NCBI GenBank assembly: GCA_903632075.3
Contig: CAHIKZ030000060.1
Coordinates: forward strand, 924,501 to 988,500
From: Acanthosepion pharaonis
Lineage: Eukaryota; Mollusca; Cephalopoda; Sepiida; Sepiidae
Direction: 5' to 3'
DNA: 64,000 nucleotides
The notes beneath the pieces were generated by a model. The model did no database searches and was not told the DNA's origin. It saw only the letters and a list, made by a program, of their open reading frames with translations. A program made the position numbers and the translations under genes. Shown here in pieces: positions 32,096-42,740 of the stretch (positions are counted from its first letter, which is position 1; every line of letters starts with the position of its first letter).

Positions 32096-32115
32096 ATGTG
32101 TGTGTGTGTGTGTAT
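32045..32115. repeat. (TA)n-(TG)n microsatellite
   Basis: TA units followed by TG units with one TATG interruption. Confidence 0.95.
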
Positions 32116-32204
32116 TTCAGAATGTTAATCAACTATATATTTTCATTAGACTGTCAAGAGGAACTGGCATTGGCATAAAACCTATTGTCTAAATTTCTTA
32201 ATCA

Positions 32205-32640
32205 GATTACCATGGCATGTCTCATTGAAAACTTTGGAGAGCGTCTCATCAGCCACAAAGCTTGATGGTACCTCACTCACCTGACCTGAAGCCCCCAGAT
32301 TTCTTCCTTTGGGAATTCCTCAAAGACAACTACTACCAGGGCAACCGTCGCATCATTGCTGCATTGATGGAAGCCATCACTGAGGAGATTCAAGCGATCA
32401 CCCAGGTGGAATGTACACACGTTATCAAAAACTTTGCATTCATCAGTGCCTTCAAATGAACGGCGCACATCTGGAGCTTGTACTCTAGGGATTCTCTTGA
32501 CATTTTTGGTTGACTTTTAAGACTAAATTGTTACAGATCCTAAAATGTTATCATTTTACCATTCAATAAATGTAATTTCCATTACTCTATCATTTGTTGT
32601 CCTTGATTTGTGCCCGAACATTTTGTTTCAAAAACTGTTC
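32205..32640 (+). mobile_element. Mariner-type transposase 3' end, copy 2
   Basis: Starting at CATGGCATGTCTCATTGAAA, it matches copy 1 from 31190 on: a damaged middle, PHSPDLKPPDFFLWEFLKDN, EAITEEIQAITQVECTHVIK, NFAFISAFK, then CAATAAATGTAATTTCCATT. The frame is better preserved here than in copy 1. The two copies are direct repeats separated by the Penelope fragment. Confidence 0.85.
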
Positions 32641-33148
32641 CTAAAATAAATATTCTTACTTAAAACACGGGTCGTTAAACTTACATATTATTATATTCAA
32701 AATAAATCAATAAAATAAATACATAGATAAGCAGAATAAAAATAAAAGTAATTATATATTTATGATTAAAACAAAGAAACAAATATGATACTACGGAGTT
32801 AGCTCCTCCTTAATTCCCATATTTTCACTAGAGGTCATTCTCCCTATACTATAAATACTGGTCGACTTCTCGCCTCGTCCTCTTTTTTCCTTCAGGCTTC
32901 GTGCCACATCCCACCTCGAGTGGAGGTGAGGTAAATCATCTTCTTTCTTCATTTCAGTGAACACCGCTACGATGTGAGCTCTCACAAATGACAGCGTTTT
33001 CCATTTCTGGGAAGACGCTATGAACATTACAAACATACACGTACGTACGAACATTCACTAAAGAACAAAAAGCACAAATGTTCATACACAAACACAATAT
33101 TAACTGTCTATGTCCATTGTAAAATTCTTTTGTTTAATACATATATTT

Positions 33149-33151
<3 letters not shown>
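32641..33151. other. No recognised feature
   Basis: AT-rich sequence and one 87-codon minus-strand ORF (32791-33054) without a recognised domain. Confidence 0.5.

Positions 33152-33228
<77 letters not shown>
33152..33228. repeat. Two (TA)n tracts
   Basis: TA runs separated by AGAA, just left of the long inverted repeat. Confidence 0.95.
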
Positions 33229-33231
<3 letters not shown>

Positions 33232-33444
33232 GAAATGGACAAGGTCCGACAATTTATTTATTAAAGACATTTTTATGTTTAACGTTGTTATTTATAGATA
33301 CAAGTATTTAAGCAAATGCTCTGTTTATGATAAACAGTATTCAGGCCGGTAAATGTTATTTAATACTGTTTATCATAAACAGAGCATTTGCTTAAATACT
33401 TGTATCTATATCTATAAATAACAACGTTAAACATAAAAAATGTC

Positions 33445-33502
<58 letters not shown>

Positions 33503-33512
33503 CTTGTTTGTT
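33232..33512. mobile_element. Long inverted repeat, MITE-like
   Basis: The left arm 33261-33341 and right arm 33362-33449 are reverse complements over about 80 bp with only small indels; the spacer is about 20 nt (CAGGCCGGTAAATG region). Beyond the arms, left GACAAGGTCCGAC pairs with right CGGTCTTGTTTG, but a (TA)n tract (33450-33498) intervenes on the right only. No target duplication could be fixed because of the TA tracts. Confidence 0.8.
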
Positions 33513-33838
33513 TGTCTTCTTTATCTTCAGTTGGACTTAACTTGAGTTCGGCAATTTTCTTGTAGTTGGACCTTTTAATATTCTACCAGGAGTTACACAC
33601 GTGTTTCTAATACAACAACACGTAAATGCACACACGGTCCTCTACAATACAAACAGGAATTAGTAAGGTGATGCAATTTTAATTTGCTTCATAAAGAAGT
33701 TTTGTGTGAAATGAATGTTCCTGATATTTGACTTTGAATAAAACTCAATACGTGTTTGAAAAGAAAGAAGAGATTTACATTTTTTTAATCATTTCAACAC
33801 AAGCAAGGCGGGAATGTTATTAGAACACAGGGGTTACA
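33513..33838. other. No recognised feature
   Basis: Sequence between the inverted repeat and LINE-C with no assigned function. Confidence 0.5.
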
Positions 33839-34085
33839 GAGAGTGAAAGTGAGAGAAAAGACTGTGTATAGGGAGGATTGAGGCAAGGATAAAAGATGAA
33901 CAAGATTCAAGAAGATAGAAGATGGCGATTGACATTGCATTTAAATTTTGAAAGATTGTTGTTCTCAGTGAAGAAAGTAAATGGAAATCCCACAGGCGGG
34001 AAGTGCGAGAAAAGAAACTGTTGGGGGTTTCTTTTCTCTCACTTCCCGCCTGTATAACTTCCTCCCGTTTACTTGCTACCCTGAT
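33839..34085 (-). mobile_element. LINE-C C-terminal fragment with hairpin duplication
   Basis: The minus strand encodes SFFSRTSRLWDFHLLSSLR, TTIFQNLNAMSIAIFYLLES, the recurring LINE-C C-terminus (FFxRTSxLW..). The coding part is interrupted by a near-perfect inverted repeat at 33992-34053. Confidence 0.75.
33992..34053. repeat. 27-bp near-perfect inverted repeat
   Basis: The left arm begins ACAGGCGGGAAGTGCGAG (33992-34018); its inverted copy is 34027-34053 with one mismatch; the loop is 8 nt. It duplicates LINE-C coding sequence, so it arose after or during that insertion. Confidence 0.9.
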
Positions 34086-34569
34086 AACTGCAATAGAAAG
34101 AGAGAGGGATAGAGAGAGTTTGTTGAGAATTTGTTTGAGAGTTGATGTGGTATTGGTTGGTGGATGTGGGATAAGCGATTGAAAATTGTTCATTTGAAGT
34201 TGTCGGTAGCTGAAAATAAAAATGTTGTTGGAGGCGAGTGACTATCTTCAAGATTTGATGTCGACGTGCGTTTATATAGTTTTTTACAAGCTCAAGGCTT
34301 AGGACTTATCAACAAAACAATGGAACAATTTGATTCATCGGTTACTTTACATTTTGTCACGTAGTATGAACACAAAAATGATTCATTGAATCTGATTTTG
34401 TAATTTTCAAATTGTGTGGTTTCTTGTGTCGGTATCTCCTTTGTAGTCCATACTGTAGTTGCACAAAACCAAAATGTGGGTACTGTGTATTATGAAGTAT
34501 AGTAATCGATTTAGTCTTATAGAAAATGAAAGCCAGAAAACATTTCTACTTAACATCAGGTAGAGACAG
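34086..34569. other. No recognised feature
   Basis: No recognised gene or element. Confidence 0.5.
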
Positions 34570-34718
34570 TTTAAATTTCTAATGAAGAAAGAAGGCTTGG
34601 AAAATTTGATACTCATAGAACATTCTGAAGGCAAGATGGGCAGAGAAAAACATCGCATGACCTACCTTGCGAGATTGAGTAAATGGATGGCATGTCAAGT
34701 TTTAGGAGAGATAACAAT
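34570..34718 (+). mobile_element. LINE-B C-terminal fragment
   Basis: MKKEGLENLILIEHSEGKMG, then HRMTYLARLSKWMACQVLGE. This matches the LINE-B block at 59885-60110. It ends abruptly at the start of the 650-bp tandem repeat. Confidence 0.8.
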
Positions 34719-34996
34719 CGCGACCCACTTTGCGACGACCGTTCCTATAAGCAGACGTTCTACTCATAGCGTATGAACGAGTCTATGTTCAACAATTAGT
34801 GTAGAGAAGATCACTCATCTTTCTACACATAAATTTGGAATTTTAGAGTTCAAATTGATTCATGTAACTGGGGCCAGAATATCGGACCTAGTAGTATCAA
34901 ACAAGAAGAAAAAACGTGTCAAATTATCGAGGCCTACCTTTGTGTTATAAAGATAGGATAACGCTCGTAGTTCTAAAGGCATACGGCCCATAAAAG

Positions 34997-35050
34997 GAAG
35001 AAGAAGAAGAAGAAGAAGAAGAAGAAGAAGAAGAAGAAGAAGAAGAAGAA
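34997..35050. repeat. (GAA)n microsatellite, copy 1
   Basis: About 18 GAA/AAG units in tandem copy 1; a longer homologue is at 35660-35721 in copy 2. Confidence 0.97.
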
Positions 35051-35659
35051 AAGATTTTTGAAGATCGCTATCCACACAAAACTGCAGAGGGAAGACTCTT
35101 CCTTAAGTAGAAAGGTAATTTAGAATGAGCAACTAATAATCCTTTAAGTAATTCACATTCAATCAGCTTCACTTCAGAGTTTTCCTTCTCTAACTCTGGT
35201 TGTGTTATAAAGTTCGAAGGGACTCTCGTAGTTCTCTTTAATAATACTGTAAGAAAACACCGGGAAAATGCGTTGAGTGAAGAACGGGGTTAATGACATG
35301 AGGGACATCGATTAATAATACAGTAGTAAAGAATACCGTACTTCAGTTGGGCAGTGCGTACGACACAATCGCGACCCACTTTGCGACGACCGTTACTATG
35401 AGCAGACGTTCTACACATAGCGTATGAACGAGTCTATGTTCAACAATTAGTGTAGAGAAGGTCACTCATCTTTCTACAGATCAATTTGGAATTTTAGAGT
35501 TCAAATTGATTTATGTAACTGGGGCCAGAATATCGGACCTAGTAGTATCAAACATGAAGAAGAAACGTGTCAAATTATCGAGGCCTACCTAGTGGAATAT
35601 TTATGTTATAAAGATAGGATAAAGCTCGTACTTCTAAAGGCATACGGCCCATAAAAGGA

Positions 35660-35721
35660 AGAAGAAGAAGAAGAAGAAGAAGAAGAAGAAGAAGAAGAAG
35701 AAGAAGAAGAAGAAGAAGAAG
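35660..35721. repeat. (GAA)n microsatellite, copy 2
   Basis: About 20 GAA units at the homologous position to 34997-35050, showing length change since duplication. Confidence 0.97.
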
Positions 35722-36890
35722 ATTTTTGAAGATCGCTATCCACACAAAACTGCAGAGGGAAGACTCTTCCTTAAGTAAAAAAGTAATTTAGAAGGAACAA
35801 CTAATAATCCTTTAAGTAATTCATTTTCAATCAGCTTCACTTCACAGTTTTCCTTCTCTAACACTGGTTGTGTTATAAAGTTCGAAGGGACTCTCTTAGT
35901 TCTCTTTAATAATACTGTAAGAAAACACCGGGAAAATGCGTTGAGTGAAGAACGGGTTTAATCACAGGAGGGACATCGATTAATAATACAGTAATAATGA
36001 ATACCGTACTTCAGTTGGGCAATGCGTACGGCACGAACGCGACCCACCTTGCGACGACCGTTACTATGAGCAGACGTTCTACTCGTTGCGGATGGATAAG
36101 GCCATGTTCAACATTTATTGTAGAGAAGGTCGGTCGTCTTTCTACACAATAGGTTGCCACCTAAGACTATAGAGATCAGCCGGTCTACTCTGCTATTTTT
36201 TCTTTAATTAAATACACTGTCCTTTTAAGAGATTGGCGATCATAGCACTCCAAAGATTCCTTCCATTATTATCTTCAAATTGCATATTACTTTAAGTAAT
36301 TCATATTCAACCAGCATCACTTCAGATTTTTCCTTCTCTAACACTGGTTGTGTTATAAAGTTCGAAGGAACTCTCGTAGTTGTGGTTGATAATACTGTAA
36401 AGAAACACTGGGAAAAAGATTCAGTGAAGAACATGTTTAATTACATGTGAGGCATCGATTAATAATACAGTAGTAAAGAATACCGTACTTCAGTTGGGCA
36501 ATGCGTACGGCACAAACGCGACCCACCTTGGGACGACCGTTACTATGAGCAAACGTTCTACTCATTGCGGATAGGTAAGGCCATGTTCAACATCTATTTA
36601 GAGAAGGTCGGTCGTCTTTCTACACAATAGGTTGCCACCCAAGGCTATAGAGATCAGCCGGTCTACTCTGCTATTTTTTCTTTAATTAAATACAATGTCC
36701 TTTGAAGTGATAGGCCATCATAGATCTCCAAAGATTCTTTCCTTTATTATCTGCAAATGGTCATGCCTTCTTGGGAAAGATGATGGTGTGGTTTTCTGTG
36801 CCTTCTCCATAGTTTTGAATTCAAATTTCCTCTCATTTACTGGTTATCATCTAAGTCTCGGAAATTCAGTCTTTTCTGCTATTTAACGCA

Positions 36891-37440
36891 TTATTGGATA
36901 GAAAAAAAAAAGATGGATTCCCACCTTTCCCACAGCAATATAACAGATTATGCCTGGGCTTTTACTCGGTCTTCTGAGTACACTTCCTACGCCGATAACC
37001 GTTAATCTACGCAAACAAATATGTTACAAAAGGCAGGTTGAATACGCTCTCTTCCTCATGTGAAGATGTATTAGCAAAAATAACGTAGTCCCAACGGCTT
37101 TTGCCACAAGCACCAGGGCATACACCTAACCTTACCTCGTAATTACCACAGGGAAATGCTGCCTGAAACACGGATCTCCAGTGGCTGGCTTGTATTGGGT
37201 TAATTTTTGTTTTTCCTGCTCGAAAGCAATAAAATGCTGATTAGTCATAAACCAGATGAACAATCGTGAATTCTATTCTGGTGTTGTTCATTATTTGCTT
37301 TTAAAATCAATATTTTAATTGCTAAAGAAAAAAAGGTAATTAAGAAAAAAGCGACGAACACGCATGCGCAAAAATAATGGAAAGGCGCAATGAGTTATTT
37401 GTGGTATTATGAAAAGCGGATATCCCTAAAACAATTTGGT
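36891..37440. other. No gene; short SINE-tail-like block near 36880-36955
   Basis: CTATTTAACGCATTATTGGA and GATGGATTCCCACCTTTCCC resemble the inverted 5S-SINE tail at 44960-44995. Otherwise nothing is recognised. Confidence 0.4.
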
Positions 37441-37444
37441 TTAG

Positions 37445-37615
37445 GGGCGATGAGTTATTAGTGGATGTGCGGGTGGTGTGATAGAACAAGGAATCGGCGA
37501 GCCCAGTTCGAGTTTAGGTCGAGCTCATTACATTCATTTTCCTAAAATAACCTTGGGAAAGGCATGAATCCATCTATTCTTTCCCCAGCTATGCGTTAAA
37601 TAGCAGCGTATGTTT
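37445..37615 (+). mobile_element. 5S-SINE lacking the 5S head
   Basis: GGATGTGCGGGTGGTGTGAT begins the tRNA-like part, followed by B-box-like CAGTTCGAGTTTAGG and the family tail (AAGGCATGAATCCATC, CAGCTATGCGTTAAATAGC). The 5S part is absent, either truncated or lost. Confidence 0.7.
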
Positions 37616-37775
37616 ATAGTTATAAAATCTACCATTCGTCCTTTCTTGGAATATTGCCGCCACATCTGAACTGATGCTACTGCTATGTTTTTAGAGATTC
37701 TTGATGAAATCCCAAGATTAAGCTGCAATTCTGTTATTGCTCCTTACCTGGCTTCAGTTCCTTTCTCACGATAAC
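37616..37775 (+). mobile_element. LINE-C fragment, post-RT region
   Basis: ATCTACCATTCGTCCTTTC ... GAATATTGCCGCCACATCTG ... TTAGAGATTCTTGATG; frames give LEYCRHI followed by LEILDEIPRLSCN, the counterpart of YCCHIW..LSSLDxxQKR. It stands head-on to the following minus-strand array. Confidence 0.75.
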
Positions 37776-37779
37776 GAGC

Positions 37780-40240
37780 GACATTGCATTTAAAATTGAG
37801 TTGACTGGGAAGAAGCTGGATGAGATTTCATAGAAGAAACTTCTAGCATAGAACTTACAATTACATCTAGCCATTTAAACAGTAAAATAATGAAACCTAG
37901 CTGGCAATCTAGTGAAAAGAAGAATTAACATGAAATTATTTAAAGGAAAGGCAAAGAAAAGCTACATTATGGTGGTAGGAAAGTGACTGGAGCCAAGATG
38001 CCAATAAGTGAATCTTATGCGAGAGAAGAAACTGTTAGCATAGAACTTACGGTTACATCTAGCCATTTCAACTGTAAAATGATGAGACCTTGCCACCAAT
38101 CTAGTACTGCACTTAAATTCATAAAGTCTATGTACCATAGTGAAAAGAAGAATTAGCATGAAATTATTTAAAGGAAAGGCAAAGGTTACATTATGGTGGT
38201 AGGAAAGGACTGAAGCCGAGATGCCAATAAGTGAATCTTATGGGAGAGAAGAAACTGTTAGCATAGAACTTACGGTTACATCTAGCCATTTCAACTGTAA
38301 AATGATGAGACCTTGCCACCAATCTAGTACTGCACTTAAATTCATAAAGTCTATGTATTATAGTGAAAAAGAAGAATTAGCATGAAATTATTTAAAGGAA
38401 AGGCAAAGGAAAGCTACATTATGGTGGTAGGAAAGACTGAAGCCAAGATGCCAATAAGTGAATCTTATGCGAGAGAAGAAACTGTTAGCATAGAACTTAC
38501 GGTTACATCTAGCCATTTCAAGTATAAAATGATGAGACCTTGCCACCAATCTAGTACTGCATTTAAATTCATAAAGTCTATGTACCATAGTGAAAAGAAG
38601 AATTAGCATGAAATTATTTAAAGAAAAGGCAAAGGAAAGCTACATTATGGTGGTAGGAAAGTGACTGAAGCCGAGATGCCAAAAAGTGAATCTTATGGGA
38701 GAGAAGAAACTGTTAGCATAGAACTTACGGTTACATCTAGCCATTTCAACTGTAAAATGATGAGACCTTGCCACCAATCTAGTACTGCACTTAAATTCAT
38801 AAAGTCTATGTACCATAGTGAAAAGAAGAATTAGCATGAAATTATTTAAAGGAAAGGCAAAGGAAAGCTACATTATGGTGGTAGGAAAGTGACTGAAGCC
38901 GAGATGCCAATAAGTGAATCTTATGGGAGAGAAGAAACTGTTAGCATAGAACTTACGGTTACATCTAGCCATTTCAACTGTAAAATGATGAGACCTTGCC
39001 ACCAATCTAGTACTGCACTTAAATTCATAAAGTCTATTACCATAGTGAAAAGAAGAATTAGCATGAAATTATTTAAAGGAAAGGCAAAGGAAATCTACAT
39101 TATGGTGGTAGGAAAGTGATTGAAGCCAAGATGCCAATAAGTGAATCTTATGGGAGAGAAGAAACTGTTAGCATAGAACTTACGGTTACATCTAGCCATT
39201 TCAAGTGTAAAATGATGAGTCCTTGCCACCAATCTAGTACTGCACTTAAATTCATAAAGTCTATGTACCATAGTGAAAAGAAGAATTAGCATGAAATTAT
39301 TTAAAGGAAAGGCAAAGGAAAGCTACATTATGGTAGTAGGAAAGTGACTGAAGCCGAGATGCCAATAAGTGAATCTTATGGGAGAGAAGAAACTGTTAGC
39401 ATAGAACTTACGGTTACATCTAGCCATTTCAACTGTAAAATGATGAGACCTTGTCACCAATCTAGTACTGCACTTAAATTCATAAAGTCTATGTACCATA
39501 GGGAAAAGAAGAATTAGAATGAAATTATTTAAAGGAAAGGCAAAGGAAAGCTACATTATGGTGGTAGGAAAGTGACTGAAGCCAAGATGCCAATAAGTGA
39601 ATCTTATGTGAGAGAAGAAACTTTTAGCATAGAACTTACGGTTACATCTAGCCATTTCAACTGTAAAATGATGAGACCTTGCCACCAATCTAGTACTGCA
39701 CTTAAATTCATAAAGTCTATGTACCATAGTGAAAAGAAGAATTAGCATGAAATTATTTAAAGGAAAGGCAAAGGAAAGCTACATTATGGTGGTAGGAAAG
39801 TGATTGAAGCCAAGATGCCAATAAGTGAATCTTATGGGAGAGAAGAAACTGTTAGCATAGAACTTACGGTTACATCTAGCCATTTCAAGTGTAAAATGAT
39901 GAGACCTTGTCACCAATCTAGTACTGCACTTTAAATTCATAAAGTCTATGTACCATAGTGAAAAGAAGAATTAGCATGAAATTATTTAAAGGAAAGGCAA
40001 AGGAAAGCTACATTATGGTGGTAGGAAAGTGACTGAAGCCGTGATGCCAATAAGTGAATCTTATGCGAGAGAAGAAACTGTTAGCATAGAACTTACGGTT
40101 ACATCTAGCCATTTCAAGTGTAAAATGATGAGACCTTGCCACCAATCTAGTACTGCACTTAAATTCATAAAGTCTATATACCATAGCGGAAAGTTCATCC
40201 GTACAATTGCCATAAAGGTACTTCTAGAACAGCATATGTT
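37780..40240 (-). repeat. 228-bp tandem array B derived from LINE-C, about 10-11 units
   Basis: The landmark ACTGTTAGCATAGAACTTAC recurs from about 38027 at ~227-228-bp steps to 40077 (ten times), plus a diverged unit near 37835. On the minus strand most units hold the same 65-codon frame with CNRKFYANSFF, i.e. the LINE-C C-terminus. Units are nearly identical, implying recent amplification or homogenisation. The array lies inside a minus LINE-C copy whose flank continues to about 40240 (YHSGKFIRTIAIK-type plus-strand shadow). Confidence 0.95.
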
Positions 40241-40554
40241 GAGGAACCTTTTCTATAAATATTTTCAGAGTAATTGTTTGGATGAACACTTCAGTATTTT
40301 ACCTGGACTTTATGATTTTGTTGTAACCTAGGAAGGGTTAATAAATTAGGAATAACCAAATCGGGGGTGGGAAATGAAATGGTAATCTTTATAACATAAT
40401 CACAATTCTATACTCGTAAGCGGCGTGAAGTAGGTAACCCACTGCTAGTAGTGGACTGCATAGACAGCATATTACCCTCACTTACTTTCGAAGTATTTAT
40501 AAGGATTGGAACATAGCCATTAGTGTTAATAGGTACAGTATATAACAGAGTTTA
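40241..40554. other. No recognised feature
   Basis: Short sequence between opposite-facing LINE-C pieces; nothing assigned. Confidence 0.5.
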
Positions 40555-40860
40555 AACGCAGTACTAAATTGTCGGTAAGGTCTCATCAATTTACAAATGA
40601 ATTGGCTAGAAGTAACAGTAAGTTCTATGCTAACACTTTCTTTACCAGCGCTTGACGCGTGTGGAACTCATTTTCGGTTCCATCCTTTCCGACCAACTTT
40701 GATCTTCCAAAATTTAAATTTAATATCAATCGTTTATCTACCGTCCTTTTGATTACTATTCTAATGTTTTCTCTCTTTAATAATTCTTCTTTTTTTTTCT
40801 CTTCTTTCAAACTCAGTAAATCTGTAAAAGTCCCAATGGAATAACGAAAGGAACCTTCCC
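40555..40860 (+). mobile_element. LINE-C C-terminal end
   Basis: FTNELARSNSKFYANTFFTS followed by RVWNSFSVPSFPTNFDLPKF and KFNINRLSTVLL. This is the best-preserved C-terminus of LINE-C (NSKFYANxFFxxxxxxWNSxPxxxFPxxxDLxKFKxNxNRxL). It faces away from array B. Confidence 0.82.
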
Positions 40861-40904
40861 AAAGCTAAGCAAAGTATAAAGCGACAGGAAAATTTCATTA
40901 TAAG

Positions 40905-41215
40905 CAAATAAGAGTGCTGAACTGCTATGCGATATTAATTATCCTATGCAGCAGTGAATGTTGGACACTTTATTCCCAGATAAAGAGAAAACTTGAGGCA
41001 GCAGTCATGTGGTTCTACAGAATGATGATGAGAATAACATGGATGAAACTGATGAGAAACGAGGAACTTTTAAGGAAAATGGAAACAAAGAGGACTTTCG
41101 CTGCTTTTTCTCTACTTCCACGGAAGGTTCTCGGGCGAATTACATTCCTTGACCCCGCCGAGTCAAAGCCTTCACAGCAAGAACACGCCATGAAACGGAC
41201 ATAGCAGAAAACCAC
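40905..41215 (+). mobile_element. LINE-B reverse transcriptase C-terminal fragment
   Basis: NCYAILIILCSSECWTLYSQ, KRKLEAAVMWFYRMMMRITW and MKLMRNEELLRKMETKRT parallel LLYGSECWT / WFYRRMLRISW in the 59885-61200 copy. Sequence after about 41110 no longer matches. Confidence 0.85.
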
Positions 41216-41229
41216 CCACCTTACCTTTG

Positions 41230-41460
41230 TATCCTATCGCTGATAAGTAAGTTCTACTCGAGCAGCTCCTTCTCACGAACGACTTCTCTCTAGAACCGAC
41301 TTCCAGCAGGATATTTCCCCGATCGCTACAATCTTAACCTGTTCAATGCTAGGGTTAACCGTTATCCTTCACTCATATACGCAAAAATGGACTCTTAACG
41401 TAACCCTCTAACTCGAGTGACTTCCGGGGCTTGTAAAGAGTGAACTTTACTGTAAAAGGA
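41230..41460. repeat. Dispersed repeat E, copy 1
   Basis: GTAAGTTCTACTCGAGCAG, CTTCTCACGAACGACTTC and GGTTAACCGTTATCCTTC match 48090-48320 in the same orientation. It resembles the C-terminus and 3' part of another LINE lineage but no clear protein block remains. Confidence 0.65.
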
Positions 41461-41600
41461 AGAAAGAGTTGAAATTTCTTGAAACATAATGAGGAAAGCA
41501 GGTTCGGAAAGTTTGAAACACACAGGACATGTTGAAGTTGTGAGGGGCTGAGGGAATTAACGAGTAGCATATCTAACAGGAGGCAAACAGTACATAGAGA
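41461..41600 (+). mobile_element. LINE-B fragment
   Basis: The plus strand reads (shifted frames) like LKFLKHIMRKAG..LKHTGHVE, matching the FLGHVMxxEGLENL block of LINE-B. Confidence 0.5.
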
Positions 41601-41603
41601 TAG

Positions 41604-42060
41604 GTGTTACAATTTTTGGATACATTAGACTAGTGAGCCAACTCAAATGACTTGACTCACTTTATAGTCCACCAATAGAAGGTTAACCAATCAGAAGACG
41701 TAAAATATTCAATCCGTCGTGTATAAAGGCGGCCATTTTGTTTACTCTCTCCGAATGTCCAGTGCCAACTTGTCAGGCGAAGAGGAACAGAAGGAAGAAC
41801 TACTAAACTACGCTCTGCTACTTTACCGGGATATCCACTGCTAACCTGAACAACGCTTCCCTACTGTCTTCGAAATATTCACTGCTAACCTCTGGATTCT
41901 ATACTCAAAGACGACCGTCATCATGAACAACAATGGGAAGTATAGGAAATTGTGGAGAGCCGTGTCCTGAAGAATAAAAGAAGACAAAAGATAATTAACA
42001 ATTCTTTTTTCTTTCATATATCTGAGATCGGTATTAAGTGAAGAAAATAATCAAAGCTAT
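41604..42060 (+). promoter_or_regulatory. LTR-like promoter region, unproven
   Basis: A TATA-like GTGTATAAAGGCGG near 41728 is followed about 230 bases later by GAAGAATAAAAGAAGAC, an AATAAA signal. TGTTACAA at 41604 could be an LTR start, but no inverted end or target duplication was found, so it remains unproven. Confidence 0.3.
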
Positions 42061-42740
42061 ATAGTTTGATATTCAATCATTTCCCTATTACTCAGCCGTT
42101 CTATTTATTCGTGATAAAACCTGATTCATCCAAACAGGAGACTATCTTCTATTCATACAATATCAGTTTCATCATCCGTGTGCTCACTGAAACGTTTTCG
42201 GCGATGGATATTGCTTAGCATGTGTACAGTGTTTGGGCTACGGCCATGTAGACCACCTAAAGAGCAAGGGCCTGTGCACTATGTATTGTGACACTGTTAT
42301 CTCCGTTCTTGGTAGAAAAGCCTACGTCCACTTTTTGCATCGATAGGTTTTGTCGGCAGTTGGTCGTTACCAATAGGTACTCATCGCAACTGAATATGAT
42401 CACGCTACAAGACGTACTATTTTGGAAATGTTCCGATACAGTTTTATAACTCTAACAAATTGGTCTTTATCAAAATTACTCAACGCCTCAAAAAAAAAAA
42501 AAAAAAAAAAAAAAAAAGAAGCAAATGACACGAACTGTTGTCTCTAAACAGTAGAAATCATTCTTAAAACATATCACTGATCATATTTTAAGGCCGTTTA
42601 AAAAAAAAAAAACAGGAAAAATTTTCTGGGTTATGATTTTTATAGCTTAGTATCCTTAGACCTTCCTGTAAGGACAACATTTGTGAAACATTTTTTTAAT
42701 CGAATTCACATCAAGTAAGGCAGTAAATCAAATTCACCCC
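42061..42740. other. No gene; poly-A run at 42489-42517
   Basis: A 28-30 base A run lies at 42489-42517 with no recognised retroposon upstream. A shorter A run lies at 42600-42612. Nothing else is recognised. Confidence 0.6.

Larger units (their letters stand above)
34719..36890. repeat. Large tandem repeat, ~650-bp unit, four copies
   Basis: The landmark CGCGACCCAC(T/C)TTGCGACG starts copies at about 34721, 35367, 36037 and 36517. Copies 1 and 2 share a variant middle with a (GAA)n tract (34997-35050, 35660-35721). Copies 3 and 4 share a different middle (GGTTGCCACC ... CAGCCGGTCTACTCTGC). All share the CTTCAGTTGGGCA(A/G)TGCGTACG end. The order A, A, B, B suggests two rounds of duplication. 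No coding capacity is seen; the origin is unknown. Confidence 0.88.

Noticed and set aside
37962..39748. A conserved family of 65-residue proteins in tandem
   Set aside because: The repeated ORFs are copies of a decayed LINE-C C-terminal segment in a satellite; no start context or separate promoter is seen.
41604..42060. Fourth solo LTR
   Set aside because: TATA and AATAAA signals exist, but no matching end or target duplication was found.
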